Below are positions 23,000 to 36,149 of a stretch of DNA of 64,000 nucleotides, piece after piece. The translations under genes were made by a program, and so were the position numbers. Within the stretch, counting starts at the first letter, position 1. Each line of letters starts with the position of its first letter. Location: NCBI GenBank assembly GCA_963556195.1, contig OY744521.1:129347288-129411287 (forward strand). Reading direction: 5' to 3'. Source of the stretch: Sepiola atlantica. Taxonomy: Eukaryota > Mollusca > Cephalopoda > Sepiida > Sepiolidae. The notes beneath the pieces are model-generated. The model was not told the DNA's origin. It did no database searches and worked only from the letters and a program-made list of their open reading frames with translations.

Positions 23000-24240
23000 C
23001 AATGGTCAGCCTTTACCTAGATCCCATTGGGCAGTACATACATGGGTGATCATTTGAGAATGATATGTGACGTAAGTTTGAAAATTTAAGTGTCTGTAAA
23101 AAAGTCACTTTTTATAACATCATCGGGAAAGGTATGAATCCAATAATTTTTCGCCTTACGTATGAGTAAAATCGTGGGTTCAAATACATGTTCAAGCATT
23201 GATAGAGCAACTGGGCTATAATAATTAAAACATCGAAATAACAGCAGTTATTTCTCATTGCTTTTAGTCGTCTTGGATTTTTCTTGCGTGCGATTGTAGA
23301 ATTCAGAACCTTTGCTTCACTTTATAACTGTATTACTTCCACACAAGCAGGAGGAGGAGCTAGTGATATTACTAGAACTCAAGGGACAACAAGTCTCTGA
23401 AAACACCCAAGAATGCTCTCGTTCGCGCGCGATAAGCGTGTGCGTGTGCATGTGCGTGTGTGTGAGTATTTTGGGTGGTATTTTTCGTTTTGATTATAAT
23501 TCTATTGCTTTCAAATCATCGACAGATGGGATGGGATATTTACTAGAACTAGAGTTACAACCCGTCTCCCCAACGCTCCAACCCACAGCTAAGGCCACGG
23601 TCAAGCTTTGTCAATTATACCAAAGTAATCTTATGTATTCGGCAATCATTGTACGCTTAATTATTTAAAAACATATTACTGCTAAGTACTGCGTAGCATC
23701 TTACGTATAGCCGGTTATACCGTAGGTTTCAATCACATGTTTTCAATATGTGTGTTTTGGAGGAAGGAGGGATGGGGGTTGTTTTCCCAAAACCTGTCAA
23801 ATCGTGTCAGAATCGAACAAGACATTTTGCAGACAAATATTCACCTTGAAGATGTGATTCTTTGATCTTTTCTGTCTTGTAAAAAAAGGAAAGAGAAACT
23901 CGTCTTTGATGTCCATCGTTTGGTGTCTGCACACAAGTCGGTAACGTCTTTCGGGTCGAAGAAAGAATATCTTTCATCCAACCGCTCCAACCATTATTCC
24001 CTCAATCGCTTTACCATGGCTTTTCTTAAATCTCAAAAAAAGATTTTTAGCTTTCCGTTAATGCTTAGAAGAAAAAAGTCCATGATTCAAAATTCAGAAT
24101 TATAACCAAATTGATTTTCATACTTTTATTTACAAAACTGTCACTTATAAAAGGAAAATTTATTCATTTTGAATATTACGAAGTTTAACTCTGTAAAAAA
24201 AAGATTGTATATAAATAATATCTATCATTAGTATACAGCA
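23000..24240. other. Non-coding DNA with a short GTGTGC run
   Basis: No gene I can support. A 118-codon frame at 23,312-23,668 contains two loosely similar blocks (TACTAGAACTNAGGGACAAC and TACTAGAACTAGAGTTACAA) that suggest an internal duplication rather than a protein. A B-box-like GGGTTCAAATAC at 23,177 has no A-box partner. Confidence 0.4.
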
Positions 24241-24246
24241 CACTTA

Positions 24247-24248
<2 letters not shown>

Positions 24249-24294
<46 letters not shown>

Positions 24295-24305
24295 CATATA
24301 TATAT
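24249..24305. repeat. (CA)n(TA)n microsatellite
   Basis: A short CA array followed by TA with TACATA interruptions. Confidence 0.9.
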
Positions 24306-24499
24306 TAAAAAATATATACATTTAGGTATGTGTATATATCTCTATATTTATAATGTTCGGTATATGTATTATTTTATGTATATATATATATATATGTGTG
24401 TGTTAGTGCGTGCGTGCGTGTGTGTATTATTTCATGTGTATCCGTATAATATTATAAGATGATATAATATATTGTGTATAGATTTTCAGTGTTTATTTC

Positions 24500-24543
24500 A
24501 ACAGTGCTTGATACGTGAGTAGAGCTTAGGGCTTAGTAGTAAA

Positions 24544-24592
<49 letters not shown>
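24500..24592 (+). repeat. GTGAGTAGAGCTT module followed by (TA)n
   Basis: The module at 24,501-24,546 matches 17,969-18,006 and directly abuts a TA array (24,546-24,590). Confidence 0.6.
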
Positions 24593-24599
24593 ACAAATG

Positions 24600-25835
24600 A
24601 ATAAATACAATACAAATGAATAAATACGAAAGTTTTTTTTCATTTATCACTCCTATATTACCATAGAAACAGGTTAGCGTTATTTAAATCAATAATACAA
24701 AATATTATTATTAAATATTATATATATATATAGTACTGTTGAAACACCCTTACACATAAATTACGAATCTAAATTTGAATGTCTATTTTGTAGCCAGTCT
24801 ATAATAAATTAATGATTGGTGTCATTGATTTAAATTATATTGTTTCTATTTGTCTCATATATATGCAATACTTTCGTCGATTATAACAGTAATTGATTAA
24901 AGTTATTTAATTAAAAAAAGGATAAATTAATTTATTTTCAAAGAAGGTCAAGGTCATTTAAATGAACATTATTTACTTTATAGAAAAAATATATAACGAC
25001 GTAACAAGGTGAGTGCTCCACCCCCCTCTCTCTCTCTCTCGCCAGGCCCAAACCATATATTTTTTATTGTGTTTTAAAGAGCTTCGCATCATCACCAAAG
25101 CGAAGTTAATTTTTATTTTTCTATCCATTTATTTCTTATTTAAAAGATAAATACATTTTTATCGAAATTACCAAAATATTAATATTTATCTATTTCATGA
25201 ATAAATGCGAAAGTTTTTGTCCCGGGTTAACAGACATTTATGAATGAAATTATTTAAATTTAGGCACGAAGCCCTAATCGTTTTGGGGAGGGAAATAGAG
25301 ATGGTCATACAATTTTGACAACTAATCTATGTTTGTGGGGTCGATAGTTATAACTTTTGTCCAAAATACCATGGAGTTACTCTACGCTAGACACTCTCAC
25401 TAAAATACCGCATTCACTCTATTACTTAATCCTTACTTACTTTGCGGAGCGATAGCGAGCTGGAACCATTTTTCTATTGGAGATAAATTCTATGCGTGAT
25501 TGGGGGGGGGGGGTTACGAGCTTGCCAGTCGGACTTAGGATTAGTGTTAAAATATATATATTAGTTAACTGGTCTAATAAGTTAGAATTACCCTAAAAAA
25601 TAGAATCTCATTTTATTAAAGGCATAGATGATTATGGCGAGGGTGTTAATCTACAAATGTAATTGAGTTTGTTGTAAATTTTTAAATTACAAAAAATACT
25701 AGATTCATATTTTAAAAAAATCGTCATTAAGTTTTTATTGTCTTTAATAATAAAAGCGAAAAACACAAAGTAACTATTTTAAATTATTCAGGAATATATA
25801 ATTCTTTTATTTGACCAATTTACGTTCCACTTTTG
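24600..25835. other. AT-rich non-coding DNA
   Basis: No gene. Short TC run at 25,025, G run at 25,502, and a tandem copy of an AATACAAATGAATA string at 24,590-24,620. Confidence 0.5.
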
Positions 25836-26349
25836 GCGATTGTCAAGAATAATCACCAGAAAGAAAAAAGGAGCAAAAAACAAATAGTCGCAAATAATTG
25901 GTGTCAAAGGCAATAAAACTTAATTTTATACCCACCTGCCTGTATATATTTTTGTTTAAAAGTATTTTAAAGTGTGTTTATTTCTATTAAAAAGTTCAGT
26001 AAAATATATTACATTAGACTGAAAAACAAAGATGGCTGATAGTTGATCGCCGGCCGTCTACGAAGTCTGATGATTTTATTTTTGTACTTTTCTCCTTTCA
26101 ATTAGGTAGAAAGTAAATTTTAAAACATTTGGTACAGTTATTTGTTGATTAAATATGTCCGCTTATGCCATCTTAAAAATGGAACTGTAATGCGATCGGA
26201 TTTGGACGAATTAGGAAAATGCAACAAATCCTTTGAAATACAAAAAATAGGCAGAAGAAAAGTAACTTTATTGCCTTTGGTAACAGTTATTGTTGATTAT
26301 TAATTTTTTCCTAATCCCTTTTTTCTGTTGGTTATTCTTGACAATCATC
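25836..26349. mobile_element. Foldback element with ~88-bp inverted arms
   Basis: 25,836-25,923 pairs with 26,261-26,349 (shared GATTGTCAAGAATAA, CAAAGGCAATAAA). The spacer of about 340 bp has no reading frame. No TA array flanks it, unlike most foldbacks here. Confidence 0.7.
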
Positions 26350-26518
26350 CCGATTTTTCGTTTATTCCTTTCATTATGAAGAATTCAATTTTTATGCTTA
26401 TACATAATAAAATCTCAACATTTCTATATATCAAATAACACGATAGTAATCATCTTTTTTTGTTGTTTTCTCTTAAATTAACCAAAATATGAAAAGAAAA
26501 TTGTGTCTTTTTTTGCTA

Positions 26519-26584
<66 letters not shown>
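26519..26584. repeat. (TA)n microsatellite
   Basis: A TA array of about 33 units. Confidence 0.95.
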
Positions 26585-26589
<5 letters not shown>

Positions 26590-29220
26590 TGATGGATGGA
26601 CTCTCCCGTCGATATTTCGACATATGAGTGCCCCACCAGGGGCTGCCCACGCATGAATTTAAAATTGCAAGGATTGCGCAATCTCTGACAACCGCTTGTT
26701 CGGTTGTTTGGTTTGTGGGCTTTACGCTATATTTACTCGGTAGATATGAGTTTATGTTCATTTAGAGGTTTTCTTAATGAATATATAGGAGTAGTAATTT
26801 GGGATATGATAGGCCGGAAAGAGGGATTAGGTTTATATATCTTAACTGTTCTGTATAAATAATCAGCTTTGTAATTCCCGATTATTTGGGGAAGTTGGTA
26901 ATTATATATGCATGCGTTATTAGCAGTGGTATATCTCCGTGTCTTTAATATATTAGTTGGATTATTGTGATTTTTTAAATTACTGTGATCATCAAGAATT
27001 GTTCATAGTTTTGTGTGATAATAGAATTTATTAAGTATTAAAAATAGGTTTGTCTGCTTTTATGATGATATTTGGATGTTTGAAAAGTTAATTAGAAGCT
27101 CTTTGTTTAAATTGGGAGTCAATAATTTATTGGATCGTTGCTTTTATCGTGTCGAAATTTTATAGCTTCTGTTTTTATGAGATCTCGTATGCCAGAATGT
27201 GTTGTAATTTTATTTTTATTTAATAATTCTATTAAAATCAACGTCTAAAAATCGGAACCAGGTCTAATCAAAACAGATGACCTTTCACACACACAAGGAA
27301 CAATAATTTAATATATAAAGTAAAGTTAATTTATCATCTACATAGTGCTCGATAGTTTTTGTAACAAAAGCTAAATATATAAATATGTTTCGTTAATGAG
27401 ATAGGACACACATTGGTCCGTATTGTTTGAAAGAAATACTTTCGATCTATTTCTTCGAGTGTTATATTTTATCTTGGTCAATATTTTTGTCATGAATAAA
27501 GGAAATGGGGGACCTCTTCACTTAGAATGTAAATATGTACGCTTTCTCCAGCGTGGCCCAAAATTAATGAATTACATTTCTACCCATTTCCCGGAAAATA
27601 CTGGAAATTATGCATTCTATCACTTAACAGGTATCACTACACCAACCACCAAAGACATTGCCAAGAAAATAAAAAGTGCAATAGTACATATTTCGCATAT
27701 AAACTAATAAACAGCTAAAAATGTTTATTTTCAAAACAACATTACAACAAAATTCCCACTGTTATTACGCATTATTTACATTGTTTCACGTTCCTTTCGT
27801 TTCCTCTTCGTATAAAAGAAGTACTTCGATTTCTTGAGTTTGGAAGAAAATGCTATCATTGTCGCATTCTGGTTTCACATATTTTCACATTCTGTCATAA
27901 CCAAACAATGGCCTCTTAACCAGCGATGGGCGATATTTTTAAACAATATCTTCGTCACAAATAATTCAGGAGTACGGGAGATTATCTCTCTCAATAGGTA
28001 CTCATTCTTCGACCCAAAAGAACGTAAATCAAATACGATACAAATCTAATTAGGGTCACTTTTTCGTATTACACCGTCCACCCGCTCACTTCATATTAAT
28101 CACTACTACTATCAGAAATTACTTGGCTAATAAAAAGAATTTCCAAAGTTATGTTTTCAAAATACAATAATAAATTAATCAGCAGAATCTTTTTTCCGAC
28201 ATACACATAACAAAACGCCCCCTACAATTATTTGTTTAAACTCATACTTAATAACCATTACGTACTAATTTTAACTTTCGGTTGTTACGCATAAGTGTTT
28301 AAAGTCATTGTCTAATTATTGAAAAAGGAGAAAGAATGCATATTCATCGTAGTAACAATTACTCGGTTTATGCACGAACGTTCCTCTTTTCACCAGTCAC
28401 TTACCATAGAAACTAGCATAGTCGTCAGAAAGTAGGTCAGTTACCATAGGGTGTCCGTTGGATGTCAATTTGTAGTTCTAACTTGATACGAACGTTTCAA
28501 TGTTAACATATATTTATACATTTAATTTCTATTTATTTTTCATTTTAATTAAAATTTAATTTTTCTTTTAATTATTATTTAAATCCAAAGCCGGTTTTTG
28601 CACAAAATCTTCGCTTACTCTTCTAATTTAACGTTGATCTTCTTAAAAACTACCTATAAAATGTAATATATTTACTAATACATGTATTCCTATAATATGG
28701 TACATTCCTGTATCTGTGTGTATAGTCACTATTAATCACAACTTCCCCTCCATAAATTCCAAAATGTAAAAACAAACAAATTCTTGCATTTACGCGAGTA
28801 AGGTACTGCGAATATGCTCTTTTTTGGTTATGAAATAATAAATGATCATTTATAAATTTCATAATTAAAGAAAATCATAATTAATACTCATAGACAGTTG
28901 AAAACATCGAGTAAAAATACTTATATTAGGTGTATAGGTGGGAGCGGGAGTTTATTGGGTTCTTCATTTTTTCCCAAGCAAAGCCCGTATATGGGTGCCG
29001 CTAATATATGAATGAATGCGAAATTCTGCGTATATTTACACACCTATGTTAACGCCAACATGGTTATAATGACTTCAAATCATTAAGAAGCTTTATGTAT
29101 CTGATATATGACTTAAATATTATTCTTAAAATGCATAAACAATAATCATTGTATATTTCATTTGATATACATTTTATTTTATTCACCCAAAACAAGCATG
29201 TTATCACTGAAGCGCAAGAG
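26590..29220. other. AT-rich non-coding DNA
   Basis: No gene I can support in 2.6 kb. The 94-codon frame at 27,423-27,707 and the 71-codon frame at 27,834 match no family I know. A GC-richer block at 26,600-26,700 (CCCACCAGGGGCTGCCC) may be the end of an unidentified element. Confidence 0.4.
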
Positions 29221-29242
29221 GTTACAGCAGTAGGAAACAGAT

Positions 29243-29600
29243 TTATAGGTGAAACCTGAGTGAGGCAGCAAGATGTTTGTTCATATTACATGTAATGTTT
29301 TGAATGTTGGTGCTGTTGGGGAAACAGGAGGCAAGATGGGAATTCCAAAGGGATGCTGTCCGATAAAAGAAGTTATTAGAGTAGAAAATCCTCCAGTTTC
29401 TATGAAGCTCTACGGTAAAAAGGGTTGAACTTAGCAGCAAATCAGATGGGTCTGGGGTATTTTCTTTTAGGGGATACAAGTACAGTAAGTTTATTGTAGC
29501 ATATTCCGTGGAAGTACTTATAAAACAAGCAGAGTGATGCAACCAACACTTCAGTGATGCGACATGGGATGGAGTTTGGCAGACATTATCCAAACACATT
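29243..29600 (-). pseudogene. Jockey/CR1-like LINE reverse transcriptase C-terminus
   Basis: The last part of a 118-codon minus frame reads SNNFFYRTASLWNSHLASCF followed by NMNKHL. This is the conserved SFFxRTAxLWNSLPxxxFPxxxxLxxFKxxVNKHL block that ends the ORF2 of many Jockey/CR1-like LINEs. The earlier part of the frame is diverged (VASLKCW in place of VASLSLF). It is a lone 3' fragment, perhaps of the same family as 13.1-13.45 kb. Confidence 0.65.
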
Positions 29601-29722
29601 CTTTTTTAGTCTCTAACATCATTACGCACTCGTCTATCTTTATTAAGTCCTGATAAAATACTTTCGACTCCTCAATATACTTCTATAAAATTAAATCCCA
29701 GAAAATTCCTTATCTGTATGGT

Positions 29723-29730
<8 letters not shown>

Positions 29731-29797
<67 letters not shown>
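29731..29797. repeat. (TA)n microsatellite
   Basis: A TA array followed by TTGTGTGTATTTAGGCAGCA, a junction repeated at 56,728-56,750. Confidence 0.95.
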
Positions 29798-29800
<3 letters not shown>

Positions 29801-29826
29801 GTGTATTTAGGCAGCAAGTTTTCATT

Positions 29827-30314
29827 TAGGCAAACGTTGTTGAATAGCACGGAGTGTTTCTGCTTTGTGATCTTTTAAAATTTTTTTTCCATCTCCCGAA
29901 TGGTCAACTTCGTACCTCGATCAAACTGGTGTATGAAGTTTCCGTAGTTTTGTTGTTCCATCTCCTTTGCGAGTACTTTCGATTTGATATCCTCAAATCA
30001 TCTTCAGGCGTGTTAGTGTGAAAAAAGAATATGTATTTATAGAATGTAAAGAGAGGAAAAGAGTATGTCTTTACTTTTTATTTTATTCATTTATTCTATT
30101 TATTCATTTATTTTTTATTTTTATTAATTTATTTATTTATATTTATTTTTTTATTTCATTTTTATTTTTTAATTCATACAACTTAAAAAAAACAAAACAA
30201 AAAAACTTCATACACCAGTTTGATCGCGGTACGAAGTTGACCATTCGGAAGATGGAAATTTTTTTAAAAAAGATCACAAAGCAGAAACACTCCGTGCTAT
30301 TCAACAACGTTTGC

Positions 30315-30318
<4 letters not shown>
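29827..30318. mobile_element. Foldback element with ~115-bp inverted arms
   Basis: 29,827-29,942 pairs with 30,204-30,318 (shared AGGCAAACGTTGTTGAATAG, CACGGAGTGTTTCTG). The spacer has an A/T-run stretch and, on the minus strand, CTGAAGA-T-GATTTGA-loop-TCAAATC-GAAA (30,007-29,977), the same hammerhead-like core with an extra T as at 19.0 kb. TA arrays lie on both sides. Confidence 0.85.

Positions 30319-30387
<69 letters not shown>
30318..30387. repeat. (TA)n microsatellite
   Basis: A TA array bordering the right arm of the foldback. Confidence 0.95.
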
Positions 30388-30389
<2 letters not shown>

Positions 30390-30759
30390 AATTACTGAAA
30401 TTTTAAATAAAACGAAAATGTAATTTTCTGTGGAAAGTTATTTTGTAAAATTGTTTTTTTTTTTAAAATTACTGTATTGCATTTTGAATTCTGAAAAATA
30501 ATGAATCCACTGAAAAATTTGCTTTCAATTTATGTAATGAAATAATTAACGCATCCATTATTCTTGATTATTCATTTAAGAATAGGAAATAATTAAGATG
30601 GACTCTAATAATCAATATTGCAAATTGCAAAGAATAACAACGATAACATTTTTCATCGAATTGTTAAAATATTTGTCATTGCAGCTTTACGAGAGGCTTT
30701 GTCAATCTGTAGGTCAGCCTGTCACATTACGGTTGAAAGAACAATTTTATCTCTAAATA

Positions 30760-31940
30760 CACAGGTTGAATAGACGCATCTTATTTAAGATTCGCTCAAG
30801 GATCTCTATAAGAAGCTCTGGTCGATGTTGATCTGTCCTGCTTTTATTTTAAATAGCCATTTCATAGGTATATCAGACTTAAGTTTGAAATATTCTTTTC
30901 TGTCGGTCTGTCACGCTTAAGTTTAAAATATTACTTTACTGTCTGTCACGCTTCAGTTGGAAATATTACTTTCGTCAGTCTGTCACGCTTAAGTTTGTAA
31001 TATTATTTTTACGGTCTGTCATGCTTAAGTATGAAGTATTACTTTCGTCAGTCTGCCACGCTTAAGTTTGGAATATTATTTTTACGGTCTGTCATGCTTA
31101 AGTTTGAAATATTACTTTCGTCAGTCTGTCACGCTTAAGTTTGAAATATTATTTTTACAGTCTGTCATGCTTAAGTATGAAATATTACTTTCGTCAGTCT
31201 GTCACGCTTAAGATTGGAATATTATTTTTACAGTCTGTCATGCTTAAGTATGAAGTATTACTTTCGTCAGTCTGTCACGCTTAAGTTTGGAATATTATTT
31301 TTACAGTCTGTCATGCTTAAGTTTGAAATATTACTTTCGTCAGTCTGTCACGCTTAAGTTTGGAATATTTTTTTTACGGTCTGTCATGCTTAAGTTTGAA
31401 ATATTACTTTCGTCAGTCTGTCACGCTTAAGTTTGGAATATTATTTTTACGGTCTGTCATGCTTAAGTATGAAATATTACTTTCGTCAGTCTGTCACGCT
31501 TAAGTTTGGAATATTATTTTTACGGTCTGTCATGCTTAAGTATGAAATATTACTTTCGTCAGTCTGTCACGCTTAAGTTTGGAATATTATTTTTACGGTC
31601 TGTCATGCTTAAGTTTGAAATATTACTTTCGTCAGTCTGTCACGCTTAAGTTTGGAATATTATTTTTACGGTCTGTCACGCTTAAGTTTGAAATATAATT
31701 TTTACGGTCTATCACGCTTAAATATTAAATATCATTTTTGTCAATCTGTCACGCTTAAATGTGAAAAAATATTTCGTCACACTTAAGTAGCATTTTATTT
31801 TAGATTTTAGATATATCAAAATATATCCATAAATTGCTATGATGTGAGTCGGTCTGTCACGTTTAATTTTGAAATAGCATTTTCTTTGGTCTGTCACGCA
31901 CAACGGACAGATTGAAGGGATGCATCTTAAGAATATCCGT
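30760..31940 (+). repeat. 73-bp higher-order satellite (36+37 bp dimers)
   Basis: From about 30,946 to 31,720 the sequence alternates two related monomers beginning GTCTGTCACGCTTAAG and GTCTGTCATGCTTAAG, with ATTATTTTTAC and ATTACTTTCGTCA ends. The period is 73 bp (for example 31,086 and 31,159), about ten copies. Diverged monomers continue on both sides. The array is bracketed by GACGCATCTTATTTAAGAT at 30,773 and GATGCATCTTAAG at 31,918, a related inverted pair. Confidence 0.9.
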
Positions 31941-32001
31941 TCACCTTGCATGCAGCTATTTAAGAAATTGTATTTACGGTGAAACACTCAACGGTTGATT
32001 A

Positions 32002-32665
32002 ATGCATAACTTATACACACTAGAAGACGTACGCATATTCACCCACTTGGGGTTCGCCATTACAAACATTTCGCTCAATATTGAACTAAGGAACGGCATC
32101 GGTAAGACAATATCTACTTTTAGAAAACTTACAGCAAAGGTTCGAGTTACTGCTTCTGTACAAAAATGTAAGTGCACAGATCATGTGTTACTAGCAAGCC
32201 GTCGTACAACAGGGACTTTACACAAACAAGAGCAGTGGCTGAATAGCTTCAACTTCCGCTATCTGCGACCCATAGTGGGCATCAAGTGGAAGAATTAAGT
32301 TATTCATACTTCGAAAAATTAAAAAAATCACAGCCTACATCTGCGGCTGTGTCGCGTACGTAAAAAAAGACTCCAAATCGGTTACTATCGACCCTGTCAC
32401 CTGGACAAAATTTGCTGAAAACCGCATCCGAGAGTAGCAGTTAATTCAAAGTTGACTGTTCAAACGTGAAAAAATCTTGGCCATACGAATAAGGAGGATC
32501 CGTCTCCCAAACAGAATGTCGCCACTCCATCAGTATCATCATTGGAACGGCCATCTACGTGCAATATCTGTGGACGTATGACGCCCACAGGCGACGCTGA
32601 ATGATAACATAATACTCGGACACTGGTAAATACCATACTCTGACAGGACTGCCATGTTGACAATT
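32002..32665 (+). pseudogene. RTE-like LINE 3' portion (RT tail and zinc-finger tail)
   Basis: The frame 32,002-32,298 reads DVRIFTHLGFAITNISLNIE, then RIGK-like RNGIGKTISTFRKLTAKV and, after a scrambled segment, KQEQWLNSFNFRYLRPIVGI. This is the C-terminal arrangement (FxYLGSxIS..LxxEIxxRIGKA..RL, LY-W, ExxLNxFHxRCLRxILGIxW) of LINE reverse transcriptases of the RTE-like group. After stops and shifts, STCNICGR at about 32,555-32,580 marks the CxxCGR zinc-finger end of the same protein. Multiple stops show it is dead. Confidence 0.65.
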
Positions 32666-32699
32666 ATTAAAGAAATCAATTTACAGTTAATTTAACACG

Positions 32700-34255
32700 G
32701 TAGAAAATTATAATCACCGAAGTTAATTGACGTTTAGTCTGGTCAGTACCAGATGGGTGACCATTTGGAGTGATATATCAAAAAAAAATTATATTAGAAT
32801 CTTTTTTACAGAATTTAATTTAATTTAAAAGTTGCCAAAACACCAATTGGAATTATGTCTTTAACTTAATAGAAAGCCACATGAGTAAAATGATGGTCTC
32901 TTGATAAGCTGCTTATTAAGTATTTGTCATTATGGTATAAAGACCAGTGTTGGGAGCTTTCGAATGAGATAGTTAAAATATCTGAACTTGGAAGTCAGAC
33001 TGATGTGTTTACTGACGTTGTGAATGAATGTGAAGGAAAAATAATTAAACAATTTGTTTAATGTTGAAATGGAGAAATTTTACCGAGATGTCCTAGGGAG
33101 GAGAATGACTAAACAAATTAAATTAATGTTCGGGAGAGGGGATGAATAAATAAATAAAATTAATACATGATAAAATCCTGTTATCTAATTTCTAAAAATA
33201 TTTTTAAGAAAATTATTTTTTTGTCTTATTTTATAAAACCTGTCCATTTTTTAAACTTTGCTAAAATTATTTGAATTAAAAAATTAAAATAAAACCAAAT
33301 ATTATTTCAAAATATAATTGAATCTCTCTCTATCTATATCATTTGTAATCTCTCTCTATCTATAAAGTTTTAGTTCCTATCTGTTCGTGTGTTTGTTCAG
33401 AAACTTTTTCTAGGGTTGTGGCGATAGACCTTCATAATAATATATATTCTAAAGTTAGAATCCCTAGGGTACTTGGATAAATATATTTCATTATGATCTA
33501 ACGGGCTTAACATTGTTGTGATATCTGTGTCGCGCTTGATATAAGAATAAAAAAGAAAATACTATCTTTTACTTTATTTCATTTGATTTCTAACATTAAA
33601 CTTATAGAAATAAAAATCTAAAAATAGAAACTTTAATATGGTGTTCAGGGATTGGAGTAGAATTTCACAAGTGTTCTCATTGATTCTCGATCAACGCTGA
33701 TCTGCTTCGATGAACTATAGATTTACCGTAACATATTTCAATTACTATCACTTTATGTAAACGTGTTAGGTACTTATGAAGATATGAACCCAAGCTAAGC
33801 CTAACCCGAACCCTAAACCTAACCGACGCCAAGTCGAATTTAGCTTGGGTCCTAATCTGCATAAGTACTACCTTTTCCGACCCACTCAATACACAGTTGG
33901 GCCCCACACCCAAAATGGTATATCTTAAAATGTAAAATATAAGAATACAAAATTAAACTGAGCGAAAAACTAGATAGGGTTACTCATCGAATCCTGAAAA
34001 ATGACAGGCCTGCATTCTAGTGAATAATACAAAATATATATATCTTCTTGTCCATCATGCTCTATTAATGCTACCATGACGACAGCTTCGGAAACTTGTA
34101 AATAGACGTTGTCATCTCAAAAAGAAACAATTCATTTCAAACATATTCTGTTCAAATGCTGAATTTACTTAATATATAAAATATAGTCAGTCTATTACTC
34201 GAGATTTGTCATCGAAAGCCTTGAAAATATTTTATCCTGCCTCGCCAATCTGTTC
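32700..34255. other. AT-rich non-coding DNA with one 30-bp inverted repeat
   Basis: The only structured part is an inverted repeat: TACTTATG...ACCCAAGCTAA (about 33,770-33,799) pairs with 33,838-33,868, enclosing degenerate CCTAACCC telomere-like strings. Confidence 0.5.
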
Positions 34256-34259
34256 TTTT

Positions 34260-34950
34260 CTTCCTTCCACCATGTTCTTTACAACAAAATAATGTATGTT
34301 GTTTCGGTCTGTCACTAAATACTTATTCCGGTTAGAAAGTTGTTGAAATGGATATATTTTTCAATAATATCTTAAACAGCATCATCAACTTACTAAATTA
34401 GTAAAAAAAAAATGATATTCCTCTTTTTGTTTAAAATAAATAATAAATTATTTCTTTATTAAAATTAGCTTTATAGCATATGGATTCGTATACTGATTTG
34501 ATTTAGTACAACTCAGTTAAATGTTATTTTACTTAAATATTATAACGATTGTCGTCAGGATCGGTTTTGACAGCTTATTCCGGCTATGAAGATTGTTTAA
34601 ATTAAGACAGTTTTTAATACTGACCAAAAAGTACTAGAATTTTGCGAAATTAAAAAAATTCAAGAAAATTTTACATTGTTCTCTTGTTTGTTTAATAAAT
34701 AATAAATAATATTTATAAAAATTACTTTTATATTATAATAATACTAAACTAATTGGATTTAAAACATCTACTTAAAATGATGTTTTCATGAAATGTTATA
34801 AGCGGCTGTTAGCAGGTTCGCTGTCAATCGGCATATGAACTTATTAATCATGATTGGACATATTTAATTGTAAATTAAATGTTTTCTATTTAATTCATTA
34901 ATTCGAAAATAATTTTATTGCCTTTCTTTAACAAACATACAATCAGAGAA
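34260..34950 (+). repeat. Degenerate ~250-bp tandem repeat
   Basis: Related segments start near 34,323 and 34,577 (CTTATTCCGG(T/C)TA and GTTTAA(A)ATAAATAATAAAT blocks recur about 254 bp apart), with a weaker third unit from about 34,800. Strongly decayed. Confidence 0.4.
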
Positions 34951-35224
34951 ACAAAAACAACCAATTTAATTTAAGACTAACATCGTAGCCACTTATAAAT
35001 TATATGGTTTTAGTTACACTCATATTGCAGTTTAGGTTTCTGATTCGATGAATAACGGCATTTATGTTACGGTTTAATTTTAGACAAACGGAAATAAAAA
35101 CCTTAACATTTATTGTTTTTGCTTGCACTCATATTGCAAAGCTGATTATTATACAATTTCTTTAGTCAACAACTTATTGTCTCGTTTTTAAAATAATAAC
35201 GATTTTTAGCAACTGATACAATAT

Positions 35225-35350
35225 TTTTAAAATGCCTGCCCCCCCCCCCCCGGACAACGCCGGGTGAAAATGATAAACAATACCAAATTCCTTATTAAAT
35301 ATATTTTTATTATTAATAAACAAGCAGGGCTACCCGGCGTTGCTCGGGGT
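35225..35350. other. C run and small GGCAACGCCGGGT inverted pair
   Basis: A 14-C run at 35,239-35,252 is followed by GGACAACGCCGGGT; ACCCGGCGTTGCTCGG at 35,331 is its inverted partner. The second copy is also the outer edge of the large inverted minisatellite. Confidence 0.6.
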
Positions 35351-36120
35351 CATAAAAACAGAAAATAGAAGAAAAATAGTGGGTGTAACATCATTATATT
35401 AAAACTTCTACATCCCCTCTCTCTATAGCCGTCTCTTTATCTTTCTCTCTTTCTCTCCCCTGGTCGCCCCATTTAACTGCCTTCTATCCCCTGTTGCCAC
35501 CTTCTCCCTGTTGCCTTTGGCAAAAGCTGTCTCTTCCCCACCACCCGTCTTCCATTGCCCAGGGCAAAAGTATTACATATTTATATTAAAAGTACAATCC
35601 CTGCCTGCGCCTTCTATATACATACTTATTCCAACCCGGTTGCGCATACTATATACGTACATATCTTCTCCCGGTTCGCATACTATATACGTACCTATCT
35701 CTGCCCTGTGCGCATACTATATACGCCCCTATCACCGCCCATTGCGCATACTATATACTTACCTATCGCCGCCCGGTGCGCATACTATATACGTACCTAT
35801 CGCCACTCTGGTGCGCATACTATATACGTACCTATCGCCGCGCCGGTGCGCATACTATATACGTACCTATCGCCGCCCTGATGCGCATACTATATACGTA
35901 TCTATTGCCGCCCCAGTGCGCATATTATATACATACCATATTTCTGCCCCGGTGCGCATACTATATACATACCTATCTGTGCCATGGTACGCGTATTATA
36001 TACGTACCTAACTCCGCCCCAGTACACACACTATATACATACCTATCTTATCCCTGGTGCGCATACTGTATACGTTCCTATCTCAACCCCGGCGCGCATA
36101 CTATATACGTATCTATCTGT
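35315..36120 (+). repeat. Left arm of large inverted minisatellite: unique lead plus 35-bp array
   Basis: The first 270 bp (35,315-35,590) are unique lead sequence, including CATTTAACTGCC and TTGCCCAGGGCAAAAGTAT. Then about 15 copies of a 35-bp unit GCGCATACTATATACGTACC with a variable CG-rich end run to 36,120; starts at 35,778, 35,813 and 35,848 fix the period. Because 35 is not a multiple of three and the unit has no stop in any plus frame, long frames cycle through RILYTY, AYYIRTY and HTIYVPI peptides. These are not proteins I would believe. Confidence 0.9.
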
Positions 36121-36149
36121 ACATTAACTCCACACCTATCAAAAGAGGA

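Noticed and set aside
23150..23200. B-box-like GGGTTCAAATAC
   Set aside because: No A-box partner upstream.
27423..27707. 94-codon plus frame as a small gene
   Set aside because: No family resemblance and nothing around it that supports transcription.
30018..30398. 126-codon Phe/Ile-rich frame
   Set aside because: It covers an A/T-run spacer and a TA array within a foldback element.
30946..31720. CRISPR-like array, because of regular 36/37-bp spacing
   Set aside because: The intervening sequence is itself repeated, so there are no unique spacers; it is a eukaryotic satellite.
33785..33835. CCTAACCCGAACCCTAAACCTAACC as interstitial telomere
   Set aside because: Too degenerate, and it lies in the loop of a small inverted repeat; probably chance.
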